From: Actinocrispum wychmicini
Lineage (GTDB): Bacteria > Actinomycetota > Actinomycetes > Mycobacteriales > Pseudonocardiaceae
Reading direction: 5' to 3'
DNA: 64,000 bases
Assembly (NCBI RefSeq): GCF_004345645.1
Contig: NZ_SLWS01000007.1
Span: 62,001 to 126,000, forward strand
Shown here: positions 19,294 to 29,072 of the stretch, piece by piece
Layout: every line of letters begins with the position of its first letter
Position numbering within the stretch: position 1 is the stretch's first letter
The notes under the pieces: model-generated
Databases searched by the model: none
Told to the model about the DNA's origin: nothing
Seen by the model: only the letters and a program-made list of their open reading frames with translations
Program-made: the position numbers and the translations under genes

Positions 19294-19530
19294 TCAGGCG
19301 GCGGGTCGGTACTCGTTGAGCAGTCCGCCCAGACGCTGTCGGCGTCGGATCGTGTCGATTCGGGCAGGGATCGGGGTCATGTTCGGTTTGTCGTCGGGAG
19401 CACGTAGAAGCATCCCGTCGCCTTGGTGGCTGCGCCCGGCGTTGTGATGGGCGACGTAGACGTCGAGCACGTGGCGTAGGTGGCGTTCTCGGGTGATGAG
19501 GATCCGGTCGGTGCACTTGTACCGTGCCAA
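19294..19530 (-). pseudogene. C-terminal fragment of an integrase-core transposase
   Basis: About 78 codons match the C-terminus of an IS481/IS3-group DDE transposase: RYKCTDRILITRERHLRHVL, then YVAHHNAGRSHQG and LGGLLNEYRPAA at the stop. The catalytic core is absent. It is a diverged relative of the element immediately to its right, in the same orientation. Confidence 0.7.
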
Positions 19531-19571
19531 AGTCCACGCGTGGGCATTGGCCAGGTGTTTCGTCGGTCAGG

Positions 19572-20633
19572 TCAGGCAGCTCGCCGGTACTCGTTGATCA
19601 CCCCGCCGAGGACTTTCCGGTGTGTGATCGGGGCGTCCAGTGGGATGACGCTTGCCGGGTCATGGTTCAGTGGCCGCTGATCAGGCCCTGATGTGGCCGG
19701 TGGTCATTGAAATGCCGGACGTACTCTCCCAGAACAGCGGCTGCGTGCCGCTCGTTGTAGATCAGCATCCGGTCGGTGCACTCTGCCCGGACACTGCGTA
19801 CGAACCTCTCGGCATAGCAGTTCGCTCGAGGTGTCCGTGGCGGGGTCTTCACGATCTCGATCCCTTCGTCGATGAACACGGTGTCGAACCCGACGGTGAA
19901 CTTCGTGTCTCTGTCTCGGATGAGGAACCGGAACGAGCGAATCCGTTCCGCGAGGCCCATTGCCAGGTTGCGTGCCTGCTGGATGACCCACGATGCGGTC
20001 GGGTGCGCGGTGGCACCCAGGAGGTGCACCCTGCGCGTGCGGACTTCCATCACGAACAACACATAGAGCCGACACAGGCGGATGGTGTCGAGGTGGAAGA
20101 AAGTCGATCGCGAGCAGGCCTTGTGCTTGGTTGCGCAAGAACGTCCGCCACGTCGTGTCCGCGCCTCGCGGAGCCGGCCCCAGACCGCTCCTGGCCAGGA
20201 TCCGGCGGATCGTGCCTTCGCCCACACGGTGTCCTAACCGGGCGAACTCACCCTGGACACGACGATGTCCCCATCGAGGATTCTGCTGTGCTACACGCAC
20301 AACCAGAGAACGGATCTCCTCATCGATCCGCGGACGCCCAGGCCGATGTGGATACGTCCACTTCTTCCGGACCAGACGCCGATGCCAGGCCAGCAGCGTG
20401 GCCGGGGTGACAATCCGGTACGCCCGGAGTTGGTGCGGCAGCAGCCTGACGAGAGCGGACAGGACCGCCCGGTCGGGCCACGTGAGACACGGTCTGTTGC
20501 TCTGGCGACGCAGTACGGCCACCTCGTGCCGCAGCACCATTACCTCGGCGATCAGCATGGTCCTGCTGCCAGCGAGCAACGTCAGCCCGCCGAGCATCCG
20601 AACTGTGATCAGGTACAAGAAACGGAACGCCAC
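19572..20633 (-). pseudogene. IS481/IS3-group transposase with two frameshifts
   Basis: Three leftward frames assemble into one full transposase of about 350 residues. The first runs from 20633 (MVLRHEVAVLRRQ, RHRRLVRKKWTYP-type region, WGHRRVQGEFARLGHRVGEG) into LLAIDF. One extra T near 20100 shifts to HLDTIRLCRLYVLFVMEVR, FRFLIRDRDTKF and NCYAERFVRSVRAECTDR. A missing base near 19690 shifts to NHDPASVIPLDAPITHRK and a stop at 19572-19574 (VINEYRRAA). The DDE residues (AIDF, RDRDTKF, then the Glu of NCYAERFVRSVR) are present, so inactivation is by indels only. Confidence 0.75.
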
Positions 20634-20639
20634 AGGCGA

Positions 20640-21342
20640 TGATCATGCCGAGGCACCGGAGCTGACGAAACACCTGGTCACAGCCTCAGCGACTAGTTCT
20701 GGCACGGTACAGGATCGGGTGTTGCTGGTGGCCGTCTACTACCGCACGAACCTGACCTTCCGGCAGGTCGCCTTGTTCTTCGGGATCTCGAAGTCGGCCG
20801 CGAACCGCGTGGAGGATAAACTGGCGCCACTGCTGGCCCTGTCGCCGGTGACCCGCAGGCACAGCCCGGACACCGTGCTGATCGTGGACGGCACCCTGGT
20901 GCCCACCCACGACCGCAGCAGGTCCGCCTCCAGCAAGAACTACCGGTACTCGGTGAACATGCAGGTCGTCATCGACGCCAACACCCGACTGGTCATCGCC
21001 ATCGGGACGCCCACACCGGGCAACCGCAACGACTGCCGCGCCTACACCGACTCCGGAGTCGACGCGCAGTGCCGGGGCGCGAAGGTCATCGCCGACGGCG
21101 GCTACCAGGGCAACCCGGAGGTGATCATGCCGTACCGCAAACCTCGCAAGGGCCAACCGCCGTTGCCGCAATGGAAACAGGACCTCAACACCGTCCACAA
21201 GAGCGTCCGCGCCCGAGTCGAGCACACCCTGGCACACCTGAAATCCTGGAACATCCTGCGCAACTGCCGCCGCAAACGCGACGGCGTCTGGCACGCCACC
21301 CGAGGCATCGCCCACATGCGCAACCTGGCCATGACAACCTGA
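20640..21342 (+). pseudogene. IS5-family transposase lacking its start
   Basis: From about 20645 the frame encodes an IS5-type (DDE_Tnp_4-like) transposase: RVLLVAVYYRTNLTFRQVA with an HTH (FFGISKSAANRVE), VLIVDGTLVP (first Asp), SKNYRYSVNMQVVIDA, GTPTPGNRNDCRAY, VIADGGYQGNPEVI and RARVEHTLAHLKSWNILR. It ends at a TGA at 21340-21342. There is no in-frame start with a ribosome site. The upstream part reads into the neighbouring IS, so the 5' end is missing. The catalytic core looks whole. Confidence 0.7.
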
Positions 21343-21429
21343 CCAGCCATCCCCGCACCACCCACCACGGTCGCCACCTATACCCACCAACACACTCGAT
21401 CATTACGGGACAACCTTTAGGAGGTGCCG

Positions 21430-23125
21430 GAGAATAACTTGTACATCTGGTAGATGACTGGTCATGATGTGATATGACGATCGCGGTAGACATCGTGGAG
21501 TTGCTGGCGGCGAAGTACACGGTGCTGTTGCCGCATCTGGATGAGCGTCAACAGCGGCTGTATCTGGGGTCGGAAGCGCGATCGTTGGGCCATGGGGGCA
21601 TTGCGGCGGTGGCCCGCGCGGCGGGAGTCAGCCGGCAGACCGTGGCTGGTGGAGTGGCGGAGCTGGAGTCTGGCGAGGTCCCGTTGGGGCGGGCCCGACG
21701 GGCTGGTGGTGGCCGCAAACGGTTAGCCGACGTGGATGCGGGACTGCGACCCGCGTTGCTGGCATTAGTCGAGCCGGACACGCGCGGGGATCCGATGTCC
21801 CCGCTGCGGTGGACGACGAAATCCACACGGAAGCTGGCCGCCGAGCTCACCCGCCAAGGACACCGAGTCTCGGCGGACACGGTCGCGGACCTGCTGCGTG
21901 AGGAGGGGTTCAGCCTCCAGGCCAACGCCAAAACCCTGGAGGGCAGCCAGCATCCGGACCGAGATGCCCAGTTCCGCTACCTCAACGAGCAGGTCAAGGA
22001 TCACCAGGCCACCGGGAATCCAGTGATCAGTGTGGACACCAAGAAGAAGGAGTTGGTCGGCGAGTTCAAAAATGGAGGCCGAGAGTGGCAGCCCGCGGGT
22101 AAGCCGGTGCGGGTGGGTGTCTATGACTTCGTCGATCCCTTGCTAGGCAAGGCGATACCGTACGGGATCTATGACGTCGCGGCGAATGCCGGTTGGGTCA
22201 ACGTCGGGTGCGACCATGACACCGCCGCGTTCGCCGTTGAGTCGATCCGCCGCTGGTGGACCGGTCAGGGCAAACATGCCTATCCCCAGGCGACACGGTT
22301 GCTGATCACTGCGGATTCCGGCGGTTCCAACGGGTACCGCACCCGAGCGTGGAAGATCGAACTGGCGGCGTTGGCCGCCCAGACCGGGTTGACGATCACC
22401 GTGTGCCACCTGCCGCCCGGCACGAGTAAATGGAACGCGATCGAACACCGGTTGTTCTCCCACATCACTATGAACTCGCGAGGCCGCCCACTGACCAGCC
22501 ACGAGGTCATCGTGCAAACCATCACCGCAACCACCAGCCGCAGCGGGCTGCGCGTCCACGCCGAGTTAGATACCGGCACCTACCCGACCGGTGTCCATAT
22601 CGGTGACGCGGACATGGCCGCCCTGCCCCTCACCCAGCACGCCTTCCATGGCGACTGGAACTACGTCCTGCACCCCACCTTGGACGGCACCTGCCCCGCC
22701 GACGATAAGAACCAGAAGGCCGCATCACTCGGGGAATGGAGCCACGACAGGCTGTTCGATCCCGCCCTGACCGGAATGTCCCGGCACCAACTACATACCC
22801 TGACCACCACCCTGGCCGCACTGCACGACGAACAACCCGGGACGGGGCGTGGCCGGCCACCGAAACTCCCCTTCCCTGAACAGGTTCTGGCCACCTTGCT
22901 CCACCTCCGACTCGGCCTGCCCGCGGAGCCTCTCGCCGTGCTGTTGGGCAGCAGCAGGGCCGCAGTGCACCGCACCTTCCACAAGATCAAGCACCTACTC
23001 GACCAGCACGGAACAGCCATCCCACCCGCAACCTCCCCACCCGCCGCACTCACCGCGCTCCAGGCTCGCGTCCTCGAACACGACAACCGCCCCACACGCA
23101 AGATCAAATCAGCATGTTGATTCTC
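21430..23125 (+). mobile_element. ISAzo13-family insertion sequence
   Basis: The outer limits are set by short inverted ends, GAGAAT (21430-21435) and ATTCTC (23120-23125). They flank a single intact transposase. The ends are short and were judged by eye, so the true borders may differ by a few bases. It lies directly next to an IS5-type relic. Confidence 0.55.
21474..23120 (+). CDS. ISAzo13-family transposase
   Basis: This 548-residue transposase is uninterrupted. An N-terminal HTH (IAAVARAAGVSRQTVAGG) precedes the DDE catalytic core: VISVDTKKKELVGEFKNGG, then LITADSGGSNGYRTR and HLPPGTSKWNAIEHRLFSHI, the family's signature blocks. After the core (DWNYVLHP) there is a ~130-residue extension containing a second HTH-like region (LPAEPLAVLLGSSRAAVHRTF) of the type found in IS5 transposases. 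ATG 21474 is the only sensible start. The element appears competent, unlike its neighbours. Confidence 0.9.
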   Translation: MTIAVDIVELLAAKYTVLLPHLDERQQRLYLGSEARSLGHGGIAAVARAAGVSRQTVAGGVAELESGEVPLGRARRAGGGRKRLADVDAGLRPALLALVEPDTRGDPMSPLRWTTKSTRKLAAELTRQGHRVSADTVADLLREEGFSLQANAKTLEGSQHPDRDAQFRYLNEQVKDHQATGNPVISVDTKKKELVGEFKNGGREWQPAGKPVRVGVYDFVDPLLGKAIPYGIYDVAANAGWVNVGCDHDTAAFAVESIRRWWTGQGKHAYPQATRLLITADSGGSNGYRTRAWKIELAALAAQTGLTITVCHLPPGTSKWNAIEHRLFSHITMNSRGRPLTSHEVIVQTITATTSRSGLRVHAELDTGTYPTGVHIGDADMAALPLTQHAFHGDWNYVLHPTLDGTCPADDKNQKAASLGEWSHDRLFDPALTGMSRHQLHTLTTTLAALHDEQPGTGRGRPPKLPFPEQVLATLLHLRLGLPAEPLAVLLGSSRAAVHRTFHKIKHLLDQHGTAIPPATSPPAALTALQARVLEHDNRPTRKIKSAC

Positions 23126-23571
23126 TGCAAGCCCTTAGCCAGCCCGCCCTGTGCACCTCCAGCCTCGGGAGGCAGGAACCCATCGTCATCGAGCGAGAAC
23201 GGCGGGTCGCCTGCCTCACCGCCCCACCGCGGACGAAGCCACCGCCCTACTCGAACACTGAACTCCAACTGCCCAGCCATACCCTACTTATCGCATCTGT
23301 CGGCGGTGAGCCACATCCGGACACGCCGAGCGGAACCTATTCGAGACCGAACATCGATGGCGCCACGCCAAAGATCTTGACGAACTATGGCCGACGATAT
23401 GTTAGCGACTTTCAAGCCCTACGAAAGAGGGTTAACCACGGACACTGACCACCTCAGATCCCGAATACTTTCAAGACTGCAGATCCAAACGGGTTCGAAT
23501 GCAACAGAACCAATCTAACACAGTCAGAACAACCGGACGAAACCACAACTTATTACGGTCCCGACCGGTGC
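23126..23571. other. No supported gene
   Basis: The open frames here are Ser/Pro-rich and short. The base composition becomes somewhat more AT-rich near 23400-23560. I see no motif, RNA gene or repeat. Confidence 0.4.
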
Positions 23572-24005
23572 TTAACGTCGTAGCAGACGCCGCACGACGT
23601 AACGGGCGTCTCGGCCGACGCCGCGTAGTGTGGCGGACGAGAAGCTGCGTTGCCATTCGAGTCCCACGTAATCCGAGTCTGGGGTGCGTTGTGGACAGTC
23701 CGCGTAGTTGGCGCGGGGTGCCGTCTGCGACGATCGCGTTGAGGTTGTTGAGGTAGGACAGGTCGGGGCGGTAGCCGGTGGCCAGGATGATCATGTCGAC
23801 GTGTCGCGGGTACCGTCGGCCCAGGTGAGGTGGGTGCCGTCGATGGTGGTGAACAACCTTCGTTGGTCTGGGTGGCCGGCGGTAATGGCGCGGCGGTAAC
23901 GGCCGTCGTCGTTGACCGGCATGGGTGGCGGGTATGCAACAGTGGCCCGATCGGCGCGGCGTCGAAGCCGGTGATGACCGACCAGAAATGCACCTACCCG
24001 GCGAC
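23572..24005 (-). pseudogene. C-terminal remnant of a flavoprotein monooxygenase/oxidoreductase
   Basis: Pieces in successive leftward frames assemble into the end of an FAD-dependent monooxygenase-like protein: FDAAPIGPLLHTRHP, then MPVNDDGRYRRAI and HLTWADGTRD, then VDMIILATGYRPDLSYL (the ATGYRPD motif near the second nucleotide-binding region). Finally come GYVGLEWQRSFSSATLRG and a stop at 23572-23574. At least three single-base shifts (near 23930, 23800 and 23670) separate them. The FAD-binding N-terminus is absent. A decayed gene. Confidence 0.65.
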
Positions 24006-24389
24006 ATAGCCGCAGCCCGGAAGTACGGAGTCGACTTGACCTCAGCGTCTGAGCGGACCGAGTTCTATCTAGGCTCTTAGCGACCCTGCAGCGGGCTGTA
24101 ACGGCCCGGCGTTGCGGATAAGGTCGGGAGGCGTGCTGATCCGATCAGTCTTGCGCCAACTGGGTGCTGATGGTTCTGACCGATGCGCCGGCTGTGTACC
24201 GCTCCTCGCCCAGCACGTCGTACATCAACGCGACGAGCTGCCTTCACCGCCGCCCGCGAAGATCGCCGATCTCGACGGGGATGTGTGGATGCGCCAGATA
24301 CTCGGAAACGGGCGCTGCCGCATGAGCGCGAAGGACCGCCACAGGAACGCGGACAGCATCCACGACTACGAAGGCGTCCAGGTGTGGCC

Positions 24390-24633
24390 CTTCCTGCTGA
24401 CCGGGCGCGCACCGACGACCTGCTCGCGGCAGCCCAAGCCCGGCTCGGCCGATGACGAGACGCGGCCCTCCTGGAAACCTGCCCGGCCGCCACCGACCCC
24501 AACGCCCGCCTGCGCGACCACCTGGCCACCGACCTGGACACCGAACGCCCTGCTCGCGGTGGACGCATGGGCCAACGACGCCCTGGCAGGCCGCGGCAAC
24601 GACCCAGACGTCCCAGTCGGCGTCGACCTAAGG
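24390..24633 (+). pseudogene. Decayed hypothetical gene
   Basis: Short protein-like segments occur in shifting forward frames: TDDLLAAAQARLGR, then ALLETCPAATDPNARLRDHL, ATDLDTER and LLAVDAWANDALAGRGNDP. Joined, they look like the C-terminal part of one helical protein of unknown function. The overlapping leftward frames are Arg/Ser-rich and not credible. Low confidence. Confidence 0.3.
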
Positions 24634-27567
24634 TTTCAGGCCGCCCGCCCGCATCAGCGCGTCAATTTGGTTGTCAACGGAGTTGCTGACGTCTTGTGCC
24701 GCGGCAAGTCCGTGCATCGACGCGTTGAAGCGGTCGACGTCCTGTTGATCGAGACCTTTTTCGCAGTCCTGGCTGTGTTGCCAGGCCTGCGTGACGAACG
24801 TCGTCCATGTTTGCTGAACCCGCTGGTCAGGGACCCGGAAGTAGTGCACTGTCGCCTGCGCGAGATCGGCGATGTCCACGCACAGCGGACGTACTTCGCG
24901 CAGATCAGCGACGTTCTTCCCTGCGTCGACCAACTCTTTGACGGCCACGAAAAGCCGGCGCCGGTCGTCGTAGAAGCGATCCATCAGCTTCCCGCCGCCA
25001 AAGTCCCGCCAGGCTTGGACCATGAGCGCCTTGGATTGGGCTGACGGTGGTGGATCCGCAACCGCCGGCACGTATTGTTGCATTTGTCTCTGTACATCGA
25101 CAGGCGTTGGCAGCCGAGAGCTCTGTGGCGATAGTTCAACAACGGTAATTATGGCGGTCCCTACGGTCACCGTGCACAAAATTCCCACGCCGACGCGTCG
25201 CGCGAACACTCCGCTCGTGCGATTCTCTTGCGATGTAACGGAACCTGTGGACGCTCGGATTCTGCTCAGCATCGCCACGATAGCCGCCGCGGCGATTCCG
25301 AGTAGCAGTGCGATCGACAGTGCGGGGCCCAGGAAGAAATTGTAGAGACCTTTGATCGTACCGGGGCGCCACATACAGGACTGTTCATACACAGTCAGCG
25401 ACTGGAGGCATCCGTCGAAGGACCAAAGTCCGAAAACCCCGACAAACCCCACAAGTGTTGCGGTCTCGGCCGCGATTAGTGCGGCGAGCAGCCGATAGCG
25501 GCTCACCAGTGCACTGGCGACAACCGCGGCCACCGCAGCGGCGATTACCAGCACCGCGAGAATCCACGCCAGGAAAATCATCGCGAAGTCGACAGGAGAG
25601 ATCGTCGAGCGTAAAAGGGCGTGCATGTGTGCCTGCACACCGACCTGGGCGGCCCAGCACAACACTCCGCCCAGTAGCCCCGGCACCAGCACGCGACGTA
25701 ACGGTGGCAACGCCGTTGCCCGCAGCATCGCATCGGCGCCGACGTATGGTATGGCCGCTCGTGCCCATCGATGTGGACCTGAGAAGTCACCGACGATCAC
25801 CGGATGGTTTCCGTTCGGTGCGCGTATCGCCCAGGCCAGCAGCGGCACAATCCAGAGTCCGGCGATCGCCACCGGGCCGAGGGGCGCGACGAACATTTGC
25901 CTCAGCACCACAAGGACGACTGCGTACACCGCGTCAATCACCGGCAGGGATCCCGAATGGCCCAGGTCGCGGCCATAGAAACTCGACGCCATGAGGTCAC
26001 GTGCTCTGTTGATGTCGGACGTCGACAACCCGATGTGCGCCCACCCGGCTGCCAGCGCCACACCTTGCGTCTGCCACCAAAAGAACCACCACGACAGCGC
26101 CAGGCACGCAATACCAAGGCACAGCAGCATCACCGGGCGAATCTTCCGCCCTTTCCAGACCCCGCCCCACAATAAGGCGCACTGTGCGATCCACCAGGTG
26201 AACGCCGTGGCCGTAAGCACGACGAGCACGAAAACCTCGGGCTCGGCGGGCAACCATTGATTGGACGTGCCTTGGCCCGTGACCACGCCACCTGCCACCA
26301 TCCCGGCGCCCAGCCACAGCCCTGCCCGCACACCGGAAGGGACGCGACGCGAGGTGAGTACGGCGTAGACGACCGCACGCCACAAGGCGATGCCTATCAC
26401 GCCCGCGACCAGGCTCGCGGTGGCGATCGCGGCTGCTTGCTCCATCCACCCGGAGAGCAATACGTACTGTGCGAGCAAGTACCACACGTTGGTGTTGATC
26501 ACCGCGGCGGTGGCTCCGGTGAGGAACATCGGCAAAGCTCGCACACCGAACAGAACGGCGGGATCGGTGAGGGTCTCGCAGCGGAGATCCCACCGAGGAT
26601 GAATGCTCCACAGTTCGGCGAACGAGCCGAGTACTCGCCGCACGGTTCCGCTGCTGGTGTCCGGCTTAGTAACAGCCGAACCGAGCGGGGCTGCACCCCA
26701 GCGGGACGCGGCGAGGTCGGCGTAGATCTCCCTGCTGCGCAACACATCCGACCGCGCGAGATAGACCAGCAGGACCATGACGACGGTGAGCAGCAGACCG
26801 CGTGTCAGGATCGGTACCTCGCTGACCCACACCGTGGACTGCGACTCGGTGACGAACCTGGTGACGGACCATCCCACAAAAGGCAGGAGCGACACGGCCA
26901 GAAACACTCGCCAAAGGGCAATGGTCAGGTAGGTGATGGTGACGTCGCGGTTGCGGATATGGGCGAACTCGTGCAGGAGAACTGTCCGGAAATGGTCAGG
27001 TGCGGTGCGCCTGACCGCGACCAGACCACCGGGTAGACGCACTGTCGGCCGACGATTGCGGCCGAACACCACCGCTCCGGTCGAGGACGATGACGGATCA
27101 ACGACTACCCGGGGAAGACGAGTCAAGCCCGCAGTGGCGGCAAGGTCCGTCAACAGCCGGCGAAGCCGGCCGTCGTCGTCGATATCTTCCAATGGGACGA
27201 CACGGCCGCGTCTGGACTTCCAAACAGGCAACATCCAGAACAGGCCACTGGTTATTGCGCACAAAAGAATCAGCCACACGGTGAGCACCCACCAAGACGG
27301 TGGCGACGCGTAGTACCGCGTGCAAGCGTCGTACGCCTCCCATTGGAGTCCGCGCTTGTTGATAACGTTAGCGGCGGAGTCCGGCGGGTCGATATTAATC
27401 CCGGCGGCGAGTGAGCACCCAAAATCGTCGTAGCTGGAGAAATACAGCAGGATGTACAACGCCATCAGGGTGCTGGTCGCGAAGATCAGTACGGACAGCA
27501 ACGCGAAACGCACCGTTGTGCCGGCGCCAAGTACTCGCTCGTCGATCTGCGGCCGGGGATGCGACAT
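24628..27567 (-). CDS. Large polytopic M48-family metallopeptidase
   Basis: ATG 27567 has a near-perfect AGGAG seven bases upstream and gives 979 residues. Two membrane helices (near 20-44 and 90-113) lead into an M48 (HtpX/Ste24-like) domain with the zinc motif HEFAH (residues 199-203) and a downstream REIYADLAA segment supplying the third ligand (Glu ~285). The following ~500 residues hold roughly a dozen further hydrophobic helices. A soluble ~150-residue tail ends the protein. Typical HtpX proteins are about 300 residues, so the long polytopic extension is unusual. It lies 8 bp after the upstream small gene, so the two form an operon. It may be a membrane-embedded protease with a sensory or secretory role. 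Confidence 0.82.
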   Translation of the reverse strand: MSHPRPQIDERVLGAGTTVRFALLSVLIFATSTLMALYILLYFSSYDDFGCSLAAGINIDPPDSAANVINKRGLQWEAYDACTRYYASPPSWWVLTVWLILLCAITSGLFWMLPVWKSRRGRVVPLEDIDDDGRLRRLLTDLAATAGLTRLPRVVVDPSSSSTGAVVFGRNRRPTVRLPGGLVAVRRTAPDHFRTVLLHEFAHIRNRDVTITYLTIALWRVFLAVSLLPFVGWSVTRFVTESQSTVWVSEVPILTRGLLLTVVMVLLVYLARSDVLRSREIYADLAASRWGAAPLGSAVTKPDTSSGTVRRVLGSFAELWSIHPRWDLRCETLTDPAVLFGVRALPMFLTGATAAVINTNVWYLLAQYVLLSGWMEQAAAIATASLVAGVIGIALWRAVVYAVLTSRRVPSGVRAGLWLGAGMVAGGVVTGQGTSNQWLPAEPEVFVLVVLTATAFTWWIAQCALLWGGVWKGRKIRPVMLLCLGIACLALSWWFFWWQTQGVALAAGWAHIGLSTSDINRARDLMASSFYGRDLGHSGSLPVIDAVYAVVLVVLRQMFVAPLGPVAIAGLWIVPLLAWAIRAPNGNHPVIVGDFSGPHRWARAAIPYVGADAMLRATALPPLRRVLVPGLLGGVLCWAAQVGVQAHMHALLRSTISPVDFAMIFLAWILAVLVIAAAVAAVVASALVSRYRLLAALIAAETATLVGFVGVFGLWSFDGCLQSLTVYEQSCMWRPGTIKGLYNFFLGPALSIALLLGIAAAAIVAMLSRIRASTGSVTSQENRTSGVFARRVGVGILCTVTVGTAIITVVELSPQSSRLPTPVDVQRQMQQYVPAVADPPPSAQSKALMVQAWRDFGGGKLMDRFYDDRRRLFVAVKELVDAGKNVADLREVRPLCVDIADLAQATVHYFRVPDQRVQQTWTTFVTQAWQHSQDCEKGLDQQDVDRFNASMHGLAAAQDVSNSVDNQIDALMRAGGLKP

Positions 27568-27575
27568 GCGTTCTC

Positions 27576-28127
27576 CTAGGTCGGCGTGCCGGATCCGTCC
27601 GATCCGTCTGATAAACCGCGCTTGTCGCCTCCTTGCCGGGGCAATGACAGCCTGGCCACTACCACGTCGGCGATTGTCGTCGCTTGCTCCTCGTCCAGGC
27701 CCCGCTGGACGGCCGCCGCGAACATCAGTTGCCACAGCTCGGCAAGCTGCTCAGATGTCATCGACGGGAGAAGTACCGGCGCGGACCGCCTGCGGAACAC
27801 CTTCCGCAGTCCGGCTTTCCCACCCTTGACCGCGCCATCCACGGCCGAGCCCGCGGCCTTCTTGGCCGCTTGGTCAAGCACCAGCCACACCACCGCCGTC
27901 ACGAAAGTCACCAGATCGGCGGGGCCGAAACCCAACGGTTCTCGCCGCCGGCTCCGCCGCCCCAATCGCCGCACGACTACGCGATCGTCGAATCGGGCCA
28001 GGCCATCTACCACGGGCAGTTCTTCGGAGGCGACTTCCGCCACCACATCGCGGACGAGATCACGTACCTTGACCTCGTCCGCAACGTCAGTATCTTTACC
28101 GAGAGAATTCGCGTCTGCGCTCACCAC
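27576..28127 (-). CDS. Hypothetical partner of the M48 peptidase (183 aa)
   Basis: The GTG start gives a 183-residue protein. An acidic N-terminus (VRDLVRDVVAEVASEELPVV) is followed by a basic stretch, a hydrophobic segment (LVTFVTAVVWLVLDQAAKKA), a basic KGGKAGLRKVFRRR linker and a helical acidic C-terminus. It is likely membrane-peripheral or carries one helix. Not a recognised family. It is transcribed first in the operon with the M48 peptidase (8 bp gap), so it may be the peptidase's regulator, adaptor or substrate. Confidence 0.65.
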   Translation of the reverse strand: MVSADANSLGKDTDVADEVKVRDLVRDVVAEVASEELPVVDGLARFDDRVVVRRLGRRSRRREPLGFGPADLVTFVTAVVWLVLDQAAKKAAGSAVDGAVKGGKAGLRKVFRRRSAPVLLPSMTSEQLAELWQLMFAAAVQRGLDEEQATTIADVVVARLSLPRQGGDKRGLSDGSDGSGTPT

Positions 28128-28223
28128 GCCCCCCGTGAATCGGCGTTTCGTTTATGGCAAGCCAGTGTGCAGCCTCACACGATAAGCCGGGGGAAGCTCG
28201 GCGAGAATTCACTCTAACGGCCC

Positions 28224-28640
28224 TCAGGACGGGTGGGGACCTGGGCCGGGGCCGCCGGGACGGCGGCGGAGGTAGTGCTCGAACTCGACGGCGATGGCGT
28301 CGCCGCTGGTTTTCGTTGAGCGACATGTCGGCGTCGCTGCGTTCCTCGGACGCTCGGCTACTTGCCCCCTGGCCGTAGTTCGGGAGTCTTGGGCCATGTG
28401 CTGAAGCTCCGTGTCTGATTGAGGTACACACCGTGGGGCGCCGGCTGCCAACGAGTAGATCAATCCACTCACGATCAGGTGTTCCGTTAGGCGATCGTTC
28501 AAGGGAACACCGACGCGGATGTGAAGGTCCGAAGTCGCGTGCACTGCCAGACCATCACGCGCTCCGCAGCCGACGCAGGCGACCATGACCGGGCAGCGGC
28601 TCGTGTTGAGCAACGCATCGTCCGGGTACGCATCGGCGAC
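28224..28640 (-). CDS. Possible Cys-containing hypothetical protein
   Basis: A leftward frame contains a protein-like core, RCPVMVACVGCGARDGLAV, then VPLNDRLTEHLIVSGLI, and an acidic-basic C-terminus ending near 28224. The Cys pair resembles small zinc-binding proteins of mobile elements. The start is unclear because the upstream part is a transposase relic. Could be real or spurious. Confidence 0.3.
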   Translation of the reverse strand, partial: VADAYPDDALLNTSRCPVMVACVGCGARDGLAVHATSDLHIRVGVPLNDRLTEHLIVSGLIYSLAAGAPRCVPQSDTELQHMAQDSRTTARGQVAERPRNAATPTCRSTKTSGDAIAVEFEHYLRRRPGGPGPGPHPS

Positions 28641-29060
28641 GAGATCAGCCTCGGGTGCAACCGGTCCCACGCCCTCGCGGTCGCGGTGCCGTACAGACGC
28701 GTGTCGGTGCTGGTTGCCACATCCGGCTTGCTCCAGGTGTGGGGTCACCGACGGCGAATTCTATGCTGTGCTTGGGCGGACGGCCGCCGATCGGGTTGCG
28801 GACCCTGGGCGGTGTCGCGCGGCGTAGCACCGGTCCGAGCGCATCCGCCCGACGATCTGCACCGGCAGGTCGCCCAGCAGCCACGCGATGCAGGGAGCGT
28901 CGTAGTCGGCATCCAGCACCACCAGGATCTCTGGATCGCCTTGGCGCCAGTGGCCAGCGTCGATCTGGCGCAGCACGACGTCGCGGATCTGGTCGGTGGT
29001 GATCGCGGCGACGTCCGCGCCGGGCGCCAGCCGGATCGCGTCCAGGGGGTCGAGACTGGT
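28640..29060 (-). pseudogene. Middle fragment of an actinobacterial DDE transposase
   Basis: Leftward pieces in two or three frames match one transposase type (the NF041680-like family): DAIRLAPGADVAAITTDQIR, VVLRQIDAGHWRQGDP and ILVVLDADYDAPCIAWLL, then LPVQIVGRMRSDR. After a shift come GGRPPKHSIEFAV, and after another STDTRLYGTATARAWDRLHP. Both termini are missing and the frames are broken, so it is inactive. Confidence 0.65.
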
Positions 29061-29072
29061 GAGATCGCCTAT

